Shown: positions 44,781 to 54,325, numbered from the stretch's first letter. The stretch is DNA of 64,000 nucleotides from Pseudoselenomonas ruminantium (GCA_015058625.1 SVCA01000003.1:124001-188000); one strand, 5' to 3'. Notes: generated by a model from the sequence alone, not told the origin. Translations and numbers: made by a program.

Positions 44781-45614
44781 ATGCTTCATATCGGATGTCA
44801 TTTATCATCAGCCAAAGGCTATCTTGCTATGGGGAAAGATGCCGTCAGCATCAATGCGGACACGTTCGCCTTTTTCACCCGCAATCCTCGTGGCGGCAAG
44901 GCTAAGGGCATCAACCATGCAGATGTGGATGCCTTTATCTCTTTTGCGGAAGAACACCATTTCACCAAGTTGGTCGCCCATGCCCCTTATACGATGAACC
45001 TTTGTGCAGCCAAAGACAATTTACGCACATTTGCTCATGAAATGCTGGCAGATGACCTGCAGCGAATGGAAGCCACGCCCGGAAACTACTACAACTTTCA
45101 TCCCGGCAGTCATGTAGGGCAGGGCAGTGAACACGGCATTGCCTTAATTGCCGCAGAACTCAACCGAGTCCTCACGCCTGCCCAATCCACCACAGTGCTC
45201 TTGGAAACCATGGCCGGAAAAGGTACCGAAATTGGCCGTTCTTTCGAGGAACTGCGGGCCATCATTGACCGGGTAGAACTGCAAGACAAACTGGGTATAT
45301 GCCTGGATACCTGCCACATCTGGGATGGCGGTTATGATATCGTCCATGACCTGGATGGCGTGCTGAACGAATTTGACCACATTATCGGTCTTGAACGTCT
45401 CAAGGCTATTCATCTGAATGACAGCTTGAATCCCTGTGGCTCGCACAAAGACCGGCACGCACGCATTGGGGAGGGTTGCATCGGTCTTGACGTACTGGTA
45501 AGCGTCATAAACCATCCACAACTGCGAAACCTTCCCTTTATACTGGAAACACCCAATGAACTTGCTGGCTACGCTCAAGAAATTGCTCTACTGAAGAATA
45601 ATATTCTGGAATAA
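44781..45614 (+). CDS. nfo: endonuclease IV (AP endonuclease)
   Basis: Incises DNA at abasic sites; three-Zn TIM barrel. About 277 residues starting [20 protein letters not shown]. Metal-site motifs: [69 protein letters not shown] and [11 protein letters not shown] at 44781 lies just after the preceding stop; the upstream in-frame Met falls within the arsC-like gene. Confidence 0.95.
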   Translation: MLHIGCHLSSAKGYLAMGKDAVSINADTFAFFTRNPRGGKAKGINHADVDAFISFAEEHHFTKLVAHAPYTMNLCAAKDNLRTFAHEMLADDLQRMEATPGNYYNFHPGSHVGQGSEHGIALIAAELNRVLTPAQSTTVLLETMAGKGTEIGRSFEELRAIIDRVELQDKLGICLDTCHIWDGGYDIVHDLDGVLNEFDHIIGLERLKAIHLNDSLNPCGSHKDRHARIGEGCIGLDVLVSVINHPQLRNLPFILETPNELAGYAQEIALLKNNILE

Positions 45615-45663
45615 TCTCCCAGATAGCAACAGTCCCTTATTTTACGCATCAATTAACGGCTGC

Positions 45664-47583
45664 TTACTCAAACAGATTCACAAACGTGTCCTTCGTTACT
45701 TTATCCAGACTTAAGTCCACCTCTGCCTCATCAACACTGTTTACTAGAATCCCTCCAGCTTTCATCAGTACCTCTCTGAGTTTCAAACAGGATTTCACCG
45801 CAGCCCATACTGCTTCCAGTGCTATATGCTCTTCCTTGCCGTATCTGGCTACAATTCCGGAACCAAAGCCCGTAGTCATGAAGTAGAAGGTTTTCTCCCC
45901 TTGTGCATCGGCATGAACAAAACTCAGGAAATCTTCATTCCGCTCGATTTTTTGTTTGATACTTATCGCCAGGGTATGGCAGTTTAGTAAATAGTCCTTA
46001 GATAATTGATTTGTATCCGCTGCTCCTAAGACGAACTTATACGGCACAGGCTCTAAGTTGTCGGTATAACGATTGAGCATGACGGCGGCCCAATCATTTA
46101 CAAGCTTTTCACTTAAAAAGAACGCTTCAGTAGCGCCGCCCTTTTCCGGCGGAGCATCTGTCATATCTCCCGAAAAAATAATTTCTTGCTTCCTGTCAAA
46201 CTGCGTATTCCACCCCACATGATAATGCTGCGATACATAATGAAAATCTAAATCCACTCTGGCATCCGGTAGGTTTTCCCAATGAATGCCCAGCACACCA
46301 TTTTGGGAAAGCTTTAATGATGAACCAAAGGGAACACCACCTATGAAGCGCTTTTCGCTGACAGGCATGGCATACTCTACGTCAGGGGGGATAAAAAACT
46401 TCTTTCCCTCCACCTTGGCTTTTATCGTCTCAACAATCGACTCCAGCAAAAGGTTTAGAATCTGCTGCTGCCAAACTGTCAATCCCTCTTCTCTTGTTGC
46501 AGCCTTAGCATACGCCTTTCCATTTCGAATCAGGTACATGAACGCCTTCGGCTGCTGTGCCCGATAAAGGAGGCTGTTGGCCAAACTTATCCGCTTGTAA
46601 ATCGTCACATGGGGAATTTCCCTTGCCGCCTCCGCAGGTTCTATGGTGTCATCCCAAGTGATACGCTCCAATATGCCTGTTTTTTTCACATATTTGCATC
46701 TGTCCGCCAATTTGCGGACACGATTTAACAAATGAGCCAATTCTGCTGAATCCTTCTTAAAGGCCAGCCACAATTTCTTGTAACGCAAAAACTCTGCTGC
46801 CAGTGCTTTAATATTGTTTTCCGCCACAAAACGTTGAAACATTGCCGTATAATCTCCCGGCTTGCTGCTTTCTATCTTGTCGCGAATAAGCGCTATAACA
46901 TCCTGACTTTTTATCAGTAAGGTTGAGCCCGTAACATGAAAAATAAGCAGACGTAAAAATTCCTGAGCTGTAGGAGGCACTTTGCCCAACATGTCATAGA
47001 GATAAATTCGCAGTTCCTTGTTCGGAACGTCCTTTATCTCCACCTCCATCCCCGTTTCCTTGAGGATAACTGCAATACACTGAAGGACCATTTGTGAAAG
47101 AGCCATCCCCGAGTTAATCATCGACCAGGTACGCTTAACTATATCATCCTGCTCCAAGACATCAATCACGGTCAGCCTGATGGGCTCTCCATCGGGAAGC
47201 TGCAGCTTAGCAGCCGGAACAAATACAATATTGCTATCCAGCTTGGCATCATTTGTCATATCTTCATTTTGCAGATACACCGTGAGATAATGCAGCAACT
47301 GGTCTATCAGCCACTTTTCAGCCGAAACTTCTTGAACTTCATGAAAGTTTTGATAAAACCCACGGTTCATGGCCAGCATATCGTAACCAAACGCATTCCA
47401 TAAAAACTTTTGAGCCTCTATTTCCCGGAGTGCCGGACATGCTTTAGCCGCTCTTTCCGTGATAAAAATACCATGCTCTACATTTTCTGCGTTACGAATT
47501 GCCCCCGCTCTATCATCATCACGCTCAACCAAAGGAACTGCTCGGAATAGCGTAAGCACTGCCTGCTCATAATTACTAAACAC
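45664..47583 (-). CDS. large hypothetical protein with candidate TerD-like domain
   Basis: About 639 residues. GTG at 47583 is 9 nt from GGGAGG; the ATG three codons earlier abuts that site. The N-terminal 330 residues are helical with no motif I recognise. Around residues 420-520 the pattern VPFGSSLKLSQNGVLGIHWE, then RVDLDFHYVS, GWNTQF, IIFSGDMTDAP and GATEAF resembles the beta-sandwich of tellurite-resistance TerD proteins (DLDLS..., ...GD...). The C-terminus is basic-acidic. No partner ter genes are present. Function not assigned. Confidence 0.65.
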   Translation of the reverse strand: MFSNYEQAVLTLFRAVPLVERDDDRAGAIRNAENVEHGIFITERAAKACPALREIEAQKFLWNAFGYDMLAMNRGFYQNFHEVQEVSAEKWLIDQLLHYLTVYLQNEDMTNDAKLDSNIVFVPAAKLQLPDGEPIRLTVIDVLEQDDIVKRTWSMINSGMALSQMVLQCIAVILKETGMEVEIKDVPNKELRIYLYDMLGKVPPTAQEFLRLLIFHVTGSTLLIKSQDVIALIRDKIESSKPGDYTAMFQRFVAENNIKALAAEFLRYKKLWLAFKKDSAELAHLLNRVRKLADRCKYVKKTGILERITWDDTIEPAEAAREIPHVTIYKRISLANSLLYRAQQPKAFMYLIRNGKAYAKAATREEGLTVWQQQILNLLLESIVETIKAKVEGKKFFIPPDVEYAMPVSEKRFIGGVPFGSSLKLSQNGVLGIHWENLPDARVDLDFHYVSQHYHVGWNTQFDRKQEIIFSGDMTDAPPEKGGATEAFFLSEKLVNDWAAVMLNRYTDNLEPVPYKFVLGAADTNQLSKDYLLNCHTLAISIKQKIERNEDFLSFVHADAQGEKTFYFMTTGFGSGIVARYGKEEHIALEAVWAAVKSCLKLREVLMKAGGILVNSVDEAEVDLSLDKVTKDTFVNLFE

Positions 47584-47651
47584 GTCATCCATCCTCCCGC
47601 TCAAAATCCCTATAGATGAAAAAAGTCTCCCCATAACCCATATAAAATAAA

Positions 47652-47738
47652 ACCGGGCGGAAGGTATCATCTGCGCCGCCAATAAGGGGCGGCGCATTTA
47701 TTCTCAAACAGGAACCTTCTATGCCCGGTAATATCGCT
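47652..47738 (-). terminator. nested stem structure between L-lactate dehydrogenase gene and the large hypothetical gene
   Basis: Outer arms ACCGGGC and GCCCGGT with AAGGT/ACCTT, enclosing a GC-rich hairpin TGCGCCGCC/GGCGGCGCA (47672-47696). On the minus strand it ends in TTTTATTTT, 77 nt past the dehydrogenase stop, so it probably terminates that gene. The nested layout is more elaborate than needed. Confidence 0.5.
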
Positions 47739-47814
47739 ATGCAAATCTTATATATCTATTTTACCACCGATAGTTATATATTGTCACATATTTTTCTATC
47801 AGCCACACATCCAC

Positions 47815-48774
47815 TCAGTCAATCACCTGATTCGCCCGCATTACGGACTTGACGCTTTCGGCGCTCTTCTTCATCATTTCCAGCTCATCTGCTGGCAGAT
47901 GCAGCGGGATGCGCTTTTCTACGCCGTTCTTGCCGATAATGCTCGGCAGGGACAGTGCCACGTCCGTCAGACCATACTCACCATTAAAAGGCATGGACAC
48001 CGGCAGTACGGCGTGTTCATCAAAGAGCACTGCCTTTGCCAAACGGCAGGCCCCCATGGCTATGCCCGTGTTGGTCCAGCCTTTGGACTGTACCACATCA
48101 TAGGCGGTGTTGACAACCTCCTGGGCAATTTCCTGACGGTCAAAGGCCTGTTCATGGTCATAGAATTCATCAAGACCAGCCAACGGCACGCCGCCGATAT
48201 TTACCGTACTCCAGGCCGGGAATGCGGAATTGCCATGCTCGCCCAGCATATAGCCCTGCACATCTGCCGCATCCACATGGTAATGACGGCCGATGATGCT
48301 CTTGAGGCGCATGGTTTCGAGCGTGGTGCCCGTACCAAAGAGGCGGCCAACGGGATAATCAAACTCCGTAGCAGCCACATAGGTCGTTATATCCAGGGGA
48401 TTGGTAATCATAATAAAGACTGCTTCACGGGTATACTGGGTGACATTTTTCATCACCTCACGAATGACCGCAATATTTTCCTTGGCCAAAGTGAGTCTGT
48501 CCATCTTTTGTCCCGGCAAAATGCTGGGGCCGGCGTCACAGATAATCACATCAGCGTCACGGCATTCCTCAAAGCCCCCGGAGTGAACATGAATGCCCGG
48601 CACATAGCTGCAGGACAGCGAATGTACGGCATCTAACGCCTCTCCATGGGCCACTTCCGGCTTGATATCAATGCAGGCAATATCTGCCGCCAGCTGGCAG
48701 GCAATGGCTCTTGCCAGAACCGCAGAACCTACATGACCTAATCCGATGATTGCTAATTTGTGTGGCTTAAACAC
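47815..48774 (-). CDS. L-lactate / L-2-hydroxyacid dehydrogenase (LDH/MDH superfamily)
   Basis: NAD-dependent reduction of pyruvate or another 2-keto acid. 319 residues: Rossmann motif LAIIGLGHVGSAVLARA, acidic residue ending strand two (ACIDIKPE, NAD-specific), substrate-loop PGQKMDRLTLAKEN, ITNPLDITTY, GTGTTLETMRLKSI, and the catalytic MLGEHGNSAFPAWS. The GQKMDR loop is closer to L-HicDH and LDH than to malate dehydrogenase. Start is GTG at 48774 after GGGGATAG. Upstream are two copies of TTACAAGTTTACA. Confidence 0.87.
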   Translation of the reverse strand: MFKPHKLAIIGLGHVGSAVLARAIACQLAADIACIDIKPEVAHGEALDAVHSLSCSYVPGIHVHSGGFEECRDADVIICDAGPSILPGQKMDRLTLAKENIAVIREVMKNVTQYTREAVFIMITNPLDITTYVAATEFDYPVGRLFGTGTTLETMRLKSIIGRHYHVDAADVQGYMLGEHGNSAFPAWSTVNIGGVPLAGLDEFYDHEQAFDRQEIAQEVVNTAYDVVQSKGWTNTGIAMGACRLAKAVLFDEHAVLPVSMPFNGEYGLTDVALSLPSIIGKNGVEKRIPLHLPADELEMMKKSAESVKSVMRANQVID

Positions 48775-48817
48775 TATAATCTATCCCCTTTACTACATGA
48801 ATTCCCGTAAATTACAT

Positions 48818-48859
48818 TTACAAGTTTACAGTATACGCTCTTTGTTACAAGTTTACAAC
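48818..48859 (-). promoter_or_regulatory. paired TTACAAGTTTACA motifs upstream of the lactate dehydrogenase gene
   Basis: Identical 13-mers at 48818-48830 and 48845-48857, 27 nt apart (between two and three helical turns). The same 13-mer occurs before ilvD. Probably a common regulator site; identity unknown. Confidence 0.45.
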
Positions 48860-48893
48860 CCAAGGAGTAAATTTCTATAAAAATGTTCATACT

Positions 48894-48926
48894 AAAAGTG
48901 CAGCAACGTAACGCTGCTGCACTTTT
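48894..48926. terminator. terminator of the PTS permease gene
   Basis: Perfect 12-nt arms AAAAGTGCAGCA / TGCTGCACTTTT with a 9-nt loop, 20 nt past the stop. Confidence 0.88.
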
Positions 48927-48945
48927 ATGCTTATGAAATTGACAA

Positions 48946-50916
48946 TCAGTAGGAAGCTACTGCATCCAGAGCCTTGATGCCATAGGATTTTTCCATATGG
49001 ACAGCCTGACCGCCGGTGAAGATTACCAGGCAGACATCAGACGGTGCATTGGCCTTGACATAGTCGAGGTCAACTTCCATGAGCTTGTCGCCCTTCTTGA
49101 CCTGCTGGCCCTGTTCCACGAACACTTCAAAGCCCTGACCGCCGAGTTTCACGGTATCAACGCCGAAGTGAATCAAGAATTCCGTGCCGTCAGCAGCCTT
49201 CATGCCAATGGCATGCTTCGTATCGAATACAAACATGACTTCGGCATCACACGGAGCCACCACATGGCCATCTGCCGGAGCAATGAAGAAGCCATCGCCC
49301 ATCATTTTGCCTGCAAAAGCTGCATCCGGTGCTTCCGTGATGGCATGAGCCGTACCGGCAACCGGAGCGAAGAATTCATGGTCGCCATGCGCAGCTGCCG
49401 GAGCTTCAGCCTGAACCTCAGCCGTTTCTTCCAGAGCCGGAGCAGCTGCATCCGCTTCCACTTCCGGAGCCGTAGCCAGATATTCTTCGAGATTGGATTT
49501 AATGACCGCAACCTTCGGGCCATAGATAACCTGCACGCCGGTGCCCTTAACGATTACGCCGGAAGCCCCCGTAGCCTTCAGGAGTTTCTGGTCAACCAGT
49601 TCAGAATCAGCTACCGAGCAGCGCAGACGGGTTGCACAGCAGTCAACAGAAGTGATGTTGCGCTTGCTGCCCAGAGCGCGGGCAATGGTCTGACTCAGTT
49701 CATCAGCACTGCCGCTTTCTCCCTGTACGCCAGCCTTGCGGGCGTTGACATCCGCCTTGGTGTAGAGTTTCGTTTCTTCATCATCCTCTTCGCGGCCCGG
49801 CGTCTTGAAGTCGAACTTCTTGATGAGGAAGGAGAACGCAAAGTAGTACAGGAAGAAGTAGACAATACCCACCGGGATGATAAGCATCCAGCTGGTCTTG
49901 TCATTGCCCTGCAGAATACCGAAGATAAACAAATCGAGCAGGCCGCCGGAGAACGTCAGACCTACGGCGATATTCAGGATATGGGCAATCATATAAGCTG
50001 CACCGGCCAGGACAACCTGCACACCAAAGAGCAGCGGAGCAACGAACAGGAAGGAGAACTCAATGGGTTCCGTGATCCCCGTGAGCATGGACGTAAGGGC
50101 TGCAGACAGAAGCAGGCCACCAGCCACCTTTTTCTTTTCCGGACGGGCGCAGCGGTACATAGCCAGAGCCGCACCGGGCAGACCGAAAATCATGAAGATG
50201 AACTCACCGGAGAAATAACGGGTAGCGTCAGCACTGAAATGTGCGACATTCGGAGAGGCCAGCTGTGCAAAGAAGATATTCTGACCACCCTGCACGAGCT
50301 GACCGTCAATCATCATGCTGCCGCCCACGCCCGTCTGCCAGAACGGCAGATAGAATACATGGTGCAGGCCGAAGGGAATCAGCGCACGCTTCACGATACC
50401 GAAAATCAAGGTGCCGATATAGCCCGTGCCCGTAACCACATTGCCAAGACCGAAGATAATATCCTGCGCAATCGGCCAGATAAAGGTCATGGCAATACCT
50501 ACAAACAAGAATACCACCGTGGAAACGATGGGAATAAAGCGGGAGCCGCCAAAGAAGGACAGGGCATCCGGCAGTACAATCTTATAATAGCGGTTGTGAA
50601 GCACGGAAACGCCGATACCCACGATAATACCGCCGAACACGCCCATCTGCAGGGACATGATACCACAGCTTGCCGCAATCGTACCTTCGAGCACCCCCGG
50701 CGCAATGGAGCCGTCAGCCAGGATTTTGCCCGTGAGCTGCAGCATTGCATTACAGGAAACATGCATAACGAAGAAGGAAATCATGGCAGCCAGAGCCGCT
50801 ACTTCCTTCTCGGCTTTCGCCATACCGATGGCTACGCCTACCGCGAAGATAATCGGCAGATTGCCAAAGATGGTGCCGCCCGCTGCGCTCATAACTGTGA
50901 GCAGCGAATGCAGCAC
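48946..50916 (-). CDS. PTS glucose/N-acetylglucosamine-type EIICBA permease, 5'-truncated
   Basis: Sugar uptake with phosphorylation. Domains: EIIC (about 1-370, FGLHHVFYLPFWQTGVGGSM, GITEPIEFSFLFVAP), EIIB with phosphorylatable Cys in VDCCATRLRCSVAD, a linker, and EIIA with the His of FLIHFGVDTVKLGGQGF. The expected start with the first membrane helix (GKALMLPV-type) is missing: upstream codons are open for 21 more (NFTNPTTIKTYGLEAIFGDG) to a TAA at 50980, and the MocA-family gene ends 33 nt further up. Only an internal GTG at 50916 can start the frame. Probably a deletion-damaged gene. Confidence 0.85.
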   Translation of the reverse strand: MLHSLLTVMSAAGGTIFGNLPIIFAVGVAIGMAKAEKEVAALAAMISFFVMHVSCNAMLQLTGKILADGSIAPGVLEGTIAASCGIMSLQMGVFGGIIVGIGVSVLHNRYYKIVLPDALSFFGGSRFIPIVSTVVFLFVGIAMTFIWPIAQDIIFGLGNVVTGTGYIGTLIFGIVKRALIPFGLHHVFYLPFWQTGVGGSMMIDGQLVQGGQNIFFAQLASPNVAHFSADATRYFSGEFIFMIFGLPGAALAMYRCARPEKKKVAGGLLLSAALTSMLTGITEPIEFSFLFVAPLLFGVQVVLAGAAYMIAHILNIAVGLTFSGGLLDLFIFGILQGNDKTSWMLIIPVGIVYFFLYYFAFSFLIKKFDFKTPGREEDDEETKLYTKADVNARKAGVQGESGSADELSQTIARALGSKRNITSVDCCATRLRCSVADSELVDQKLLKATGASGVIVKGTGVQVIYGPKVAVIKSNLEEYLATAPEVEADAAAPALEETAEVQAEAPAAAHGDHEFFAPVAGTAHAITEAPDAAFAGKMMGDGFFIAPADGHVVAPCDAEVMFVFDTKHAIGMKAADGTEFLIHFGVDTVKLGGQGFEVFVEQGQQVKKGDKLMEVDLDYVKANAPSDVCLVIFTGGQAVHMEKSYGIKALDAVASY

Positions 50917-51013
50917 CGTGCCATCACCGAAGATGGCTTCGAGGCCGTAGGTCTTGATGGTCGTCGGGTTGGTAAAATTTTATCCTATTCTTTTGCATTT
51001 GATAAATTTCAAA

Positions 51014-52012
51014 CTATTCACAATCGCAGGCAAAGACAATCCCGGCTCCTTGGCGGGCCTTTTCAGCTGTCTCCATGACCGCCAGCGATACATCCAGCCC
51101 CCGCCGCATGGTCTCGTAATCCTGCCGGGCATAGCAATCGGCAAACTCCTGGAACTCATGCACCATGCGATGGCCATAGCGGTTCAATTCATAATGAGTA
51201 ACCTTCCGCTCCCCATGCAAAGCCACGGCAAACGTCTTGAGCGCATTAGGTGCCCCCGTCACCTGCAGCCAGCCCTTCTCCCCCTGTATGGTGATAAAGC
51301 AGGGACTATCCGCGTCTTTTGCCCCCACAGCCACCGCCGTAAAGCCTGGATAATCGAGCAGGGCCACGCCAGAGGTATCAATGCCGTTAAAGCCCTTGTT
51401 GGGCTTATAGGAAACCTGCTGAGGCGCGCCAAAGAGTCCCACGATAAAGTTCAGATTATAGATGTTGATATCGTAGAGGGCGCCGCCGGACAAAGCCGGG
51501 TCAAAGGCAGGCAGCACCTCACCCTGCAGATACCGGTCATAACGGCTGGAATACTGCGAGTAATTGGCCTGCACCCCTTTGATATTTCCCAACTGCGGCA
51601 GCATCTCCTTTATGGCATGGAAATTGGGCAAATGCAGGCAGGTAACCGCCTCGAACATATAAAGTCCCTTGGCAAGCGCCAAATCCCGCAGTTCCTGCAC
51701 CTCTGCTGCCGTGGAGGCAAAGGGCTTTTCCATGATAACGTGCTTGCCTGCCAACAGGGCTTTTTTCCCGTATTCATAATGGACGCTGTTGGTCAGCCCC
51801 ACATAGATAAAATCCACATCATCTGCGGCCAGCAACTTCTCATAATCTGTGTAAACTTGCGGAATCTTGTACTGCCGGGCCAAAGCCTCGGCCTTTTCCT
51901 GACTGCGGGGCCGGGCGAAGATGGCCGTGACCTCCACTTCGGGTACTTCCTGCAGAGCAGGCAGTGCCCCTTCCTTAACGATAAAACCTGTTCCTAAAAT
52001 TGCTAGTTTCAT
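51014..52012 (-). CDS. Gfo/Idh/MocA-family oxidoreductase
   Basis: 332 residues. N-terminal Rossmann domain with LAILGTGFIVKEGALPALQE, the family EKP motif in HVIMEKPFASTAAEV (catalytic-type Lys), then a C-terminal alpha/beta domain with FDPALSGGALYDINIYNLN. NAD(P)-dependent oxidation or reduction of a sugar or cyclitol is expected; substrate unknown. Next to a PTS sugar permease, which hints at carbohydrate metabolism. Confidence 0.88.
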   Translation of the reverse strand: MKLAILGTGFIVKEGALPALQEVPEVEVTAIFARPRSQEKAEALARQYKIPQVYTDYEKLLAADDVDFIYVGLTNSVHYEYGKKALLAGKHVIMEKPFASTAAEVQELRDLALAKGLYMFEAVTCLHLPNFHAIKEMLPQLGNIKGVQANYSQYSSRYDRYLQGEVLPAFDPALSGGALYDINIYNLNFIVGLFGAPQQVSYKPNKGFNGIDTSGVALLDYPGFTAVAVGAKDADSPCFITIQGEKGWLQVTGAPNALKTFAVALHGERKVTHYELNRYGHRMVHEFQEFADCYARQDYETMRRGLDVSLAVMETAEKARQGAGIVFACDCE

Positions 52013-52029
52013 ATGCAGTCCACTCCATT

Positions 52030-53421
52030 TTATACATGACGGTTCACGGTAAAGCGATAGAGCTTCACCTGTTCCCTCGGGGCAATATTGCCCTTCTTGC
52101 GGGCGATGTCCACCTGTTTGGCCACCGTATCCACGCCAGCCAAGTCCGGCAGGAGCAGCCCTCGGCGATTGCCGTCTGCCGACTCCACGATAACGCCGTA
52201 ACGCTTCACATCGAGCTGGTCGATACCTGCAATGGGTTCGGGCTCCGAGAGCACGTCCACATCATAGACCAGCTCGGCTAGTTCCGCCTCGGTCACAGGC
52301 GAAAAGCGCGGGTCGCCAGTACCTGCCGACACCGCATTGTAGAGGATTTCCTCGGCAAGGCTTCCCCGCACTGGCAGGATGGTGCCAATACAACCTCTAA
52401 GCTGGCCATCCTTCTTGATGCTAACAAAGGCCCCGGCCTTCTGTCCCGTGAGCTCCGGCGGCAGATTATCCGGCAGCGCCGCCCGCCGGCCCGTGCGCAC
52501 ATAATGTTCCAACGAGTAGCGAGCTAAAGCGAGATACGCATCCTCCCGCGCCCGGATTTTTTCCAGCTCTGCCCGCTGTGCCTGCGCGGCCTGCTCTCCG
52601 ATGTTACGGCTTTCGTCGCGCTTAGCCAAATCAAAAAGCGCCACGCCATAGCCCACGCCAAAGGGCCCTTCCAGCGAGAGCAGCTGGGGCCTGACCTGCC
52701 ATCTATCCAAGACGCCCGCCATAATCCAGAAGGAACGTAAACCGCATTCAGCCGCCGCATCTGCCATTTCTGCCGGTGTGGTCAAAAGTTTCAGGAAGTC
52801 CCCATCCTTAAAACATTCACCCATGCGGGCGTCAAATACCGGCCCTGCAGGGTCAAAGCCATACGGCCCATCTTCTTTGAGCTTATGGGAGAGGTCGCCG
52901 CTAGCCACCAGCACCATGCGCCGCCCAAGTTTTTCCGCGGCCTGCGTCAAGAGGACGCCCAGGGCGTAATGATTATCCCGCGATAGCCCCGACAGACCAA
53001 TGCGGACAATTTTCCCCTGATAACCTGCCTGCTGTAAAAAATACAGGGGAATCATGGTGCCATGGTCAAGGCCTCCATCCTGCTTGCCCAAGGTTCCCGC
53101 AGGCAGGTTGATTTTATCCGCCAATACGCAAAGCTCTGCCACAAATTCTGCATCATAATCCACGGCAAAGGCCACCTCTGGATGACCAAAAGCTGCAAAG
53201 CTCCCTTTAGCCCCTGCTCCTGCAGAAATCTGCAGATAGTCGGCATACATCTTTGCATGGGGACTGGTGATGACAATTAAATCCGGCTCTTTTTCCACCG
53301 CCCACAGAGCAGCTTTTTTATACGCCTCAATGGTAGCAGAAATCCCCTGCTCCTGCCCCCGTCCAATCTCCGGGATAATCAGCGGCGGATGGGGAACCGC
53401 ACAAGCACCTAACAACGGCAT
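52030..53421 (-). CDS. AmmeMemoRadiSam system fusion: Memo/LigB-like domain plus AMMECR1 domain
   Basis: 463 residues. Residues 1-270 form a class III extradiol-dioxygenase-like (Memo) domain: [42 protein letters not shown] and [20 protein letters not shown], with metal-type His positions. Residues 285-463 are AMMECR1-like ([40 protein letters not shown]). The two proteins normally work with a radical SAM partner in an undefined modification; that partner is not in the window. Iron-sulfur genes lie just upstream on the same strand. Confidence 0.88.
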   Translation of the reverse strand: MPLLGACAVPHPPLIIPEIGRGQEQGISATIEAYKKAALWAVEKEPDLIVITSPHAKMYADYLQISAGAGAKGSFAAFGHPEVAFAVDYDAEFVAELCVLADKINLPAGTLGKQDGGLDHGTMIPLYFLQQAGYQGKIVRIGLSGLSRDNHYALGVLLTQAAEKLGRRMVLVASGDLSHKLKEDGPYGFDPAGPVFDARMGECFKDGDFLKLLTTPAEMADAAAECGLRSFWIMAGVLDRWQVRPQLLSLEGPFGVGYGVALFDLAKRDESRNIGEQAAQAQRAELEKIRAREDAYLALARYSLEHYVRTGRRAALPDNLPPELTGQKAGAFVSIKKDGQLRGCIGTILPVRGSLAEEILYNAVSAGTGDPRFSPVTEAELAELVYDVDVLSEPEPIAGIDQLDVKRYGVIVESADGNRRGLLLPDLAGVDTVAKQVDIARKKGNIAPREQVKLYRFTVNRHV

Positions 53422-53477
53422 ACAAACACCTCCTATGGGCTAACATCTAATCACTCTGTTCATATTCGCGAAAAAAA

Positions 53478-54053
53478 TCAGCTTTCCTGCTTGCTCCCTT
53501 TGGCCTCACAAATGAGCTGAGTCAACGTGCCCATAGGACAGTAGACACACCAGGAGCGGGGACGGAACAGCAGCATGGTCAGGAGCGCAATGACCTCGGA
53601 GGTCAGCATCAGACTGTAGAGCCCAAAGGCAAACTGCGCCGTCCAGGGAGAAACCGCGCCACTGTAAGCCCATTCCCAAGGGAAATGAAAAGTCCAAAAC
53701 AGCGACACCACCTGCTGCAGGGATTCTGCGCCGCTATACACCAGCCAGGTCGTATAGAGCACACTGCCAAACATGCCGAAGAAAAAGACCATAAAGCCAT
53801 AACGAAAGGCCCGGCCCTTCATCCATTCCGGTATATCCCGCCGTCGCGAAAAGCCCAGCTGCCCCAAAGCCCTAAGCGTCTGCCCGCGGTCGCAGTAGCG
53901 GTTGCAAAAGCCCTTATGACCAAAGCCAAAGGCCATAATCAAGGGCAAAGCAAAGCTCACCAGTCCCAGCCAGGCAAAGAGAATGTTGAAAAATCCCATG
54001 CCGAAATAAAGCACTGACCAAATCCAGAGATAATGATACCAATGTTTCTTCAT
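53478..54053 (-). CDS. 4Fe-4S-associated membrane protein (NapH-like)
   Basis: About 191 residues with about four to five membrane helices and Cys clusters at the cytosolic faces: FCNRYCDRGQTLRALG and SWCVYCPMGTLTQLIC, the CxxxC(P/D).G pattern of NapH/RnfA-like polyferredoxin anchors. ATG at 54053 follows GGAGGT and overlaps the ferredoxin stop as ATGA, so the two are translationally coupled and probably form one electron-transfer unit. Confidence 0.8.
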   Translation of the reverse strand: MKKHWYHYLWIWSVLYFGMGFFNILFAWLGLVSFALPLIMAFGFGHKGFCNRYCDRGQTLRALGQLGFSRRRDIPEWMKGRAFRYGFMVFFFGMFGSVLYTTWLVYSGAESLQQVVSLFWTFHFPWEWAYSGAVSPWTAQFAFGLYSLMLTSEVIALLTMLLFRPRSWCVYCPMGTLTQLICEAKGSKQES

Positions 54054-54265
54054 GCCCGCACCTCCACTTTGATGATGGATGCCGGACATTCTCCAGCACA
54101 GATGCCGCAGCCCACACAGTGTTCCTCCTGCACCTTAGCATACTGTCCCCGGTAAATGGCGATAGCGCCCCGGGGACACACATCCTCACAGGTGCCACAG
54201 GCCACGCAGGCAGCTCTATCCACCACCGCATGGCGGGGCGATAATTTTTTTACCTTTTCCGTCAT
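54050..54265 (-). CDS. 2[4Fe-4S] ferredoxin
   Basis: About 71 residues with two full cluster motifs, CVACGTCEDVCPRGAI and CVGCGICAGECPASII. ATG at 54265 is the likely start; an ATG 12 codons upstream falls inside a dyad. Coupled to the NapH-like gene. Confidence 0.88.
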   Translation of the reverse strand: MTEKVKKLSPRHAVVDRAACVACGTCEDVCPRGAIAIYRGQYAKVQEEHCVGCGICAGECPASIIKVEVRA

Positions 54266-54277
54266 ATAAAGAAACAA

Positions 54278-54325
54278 CCCCTTCTGACTTATATAATACA
54301 CAGTGTCATTATAGGTCAGAAGGGG
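54278..54325 (-). promoter_or_regulatory. 16-nt-arm dyad in front of the ferredoxin gene
   Basis: CCCCTTCTGACTTATA (54278-54293) and TATAGGTCAGAAGGGG (54310-54325) are 15/16 complementary around 16 nt. On the minus strand the first arm includes TATAAT and the second is followed by a T-rich stretch, so it may be an operator or an attenuator. Confidence 0.5.

Noticed and set aside
48997..51078. 693-codon open frame antisense to the PTS permease
   Set aside because: Shadow of a GC-biased coding strand; no ribosome site, low-complexity His/Arg-rich translation, and the minus strand has clear EIICBA motifs.
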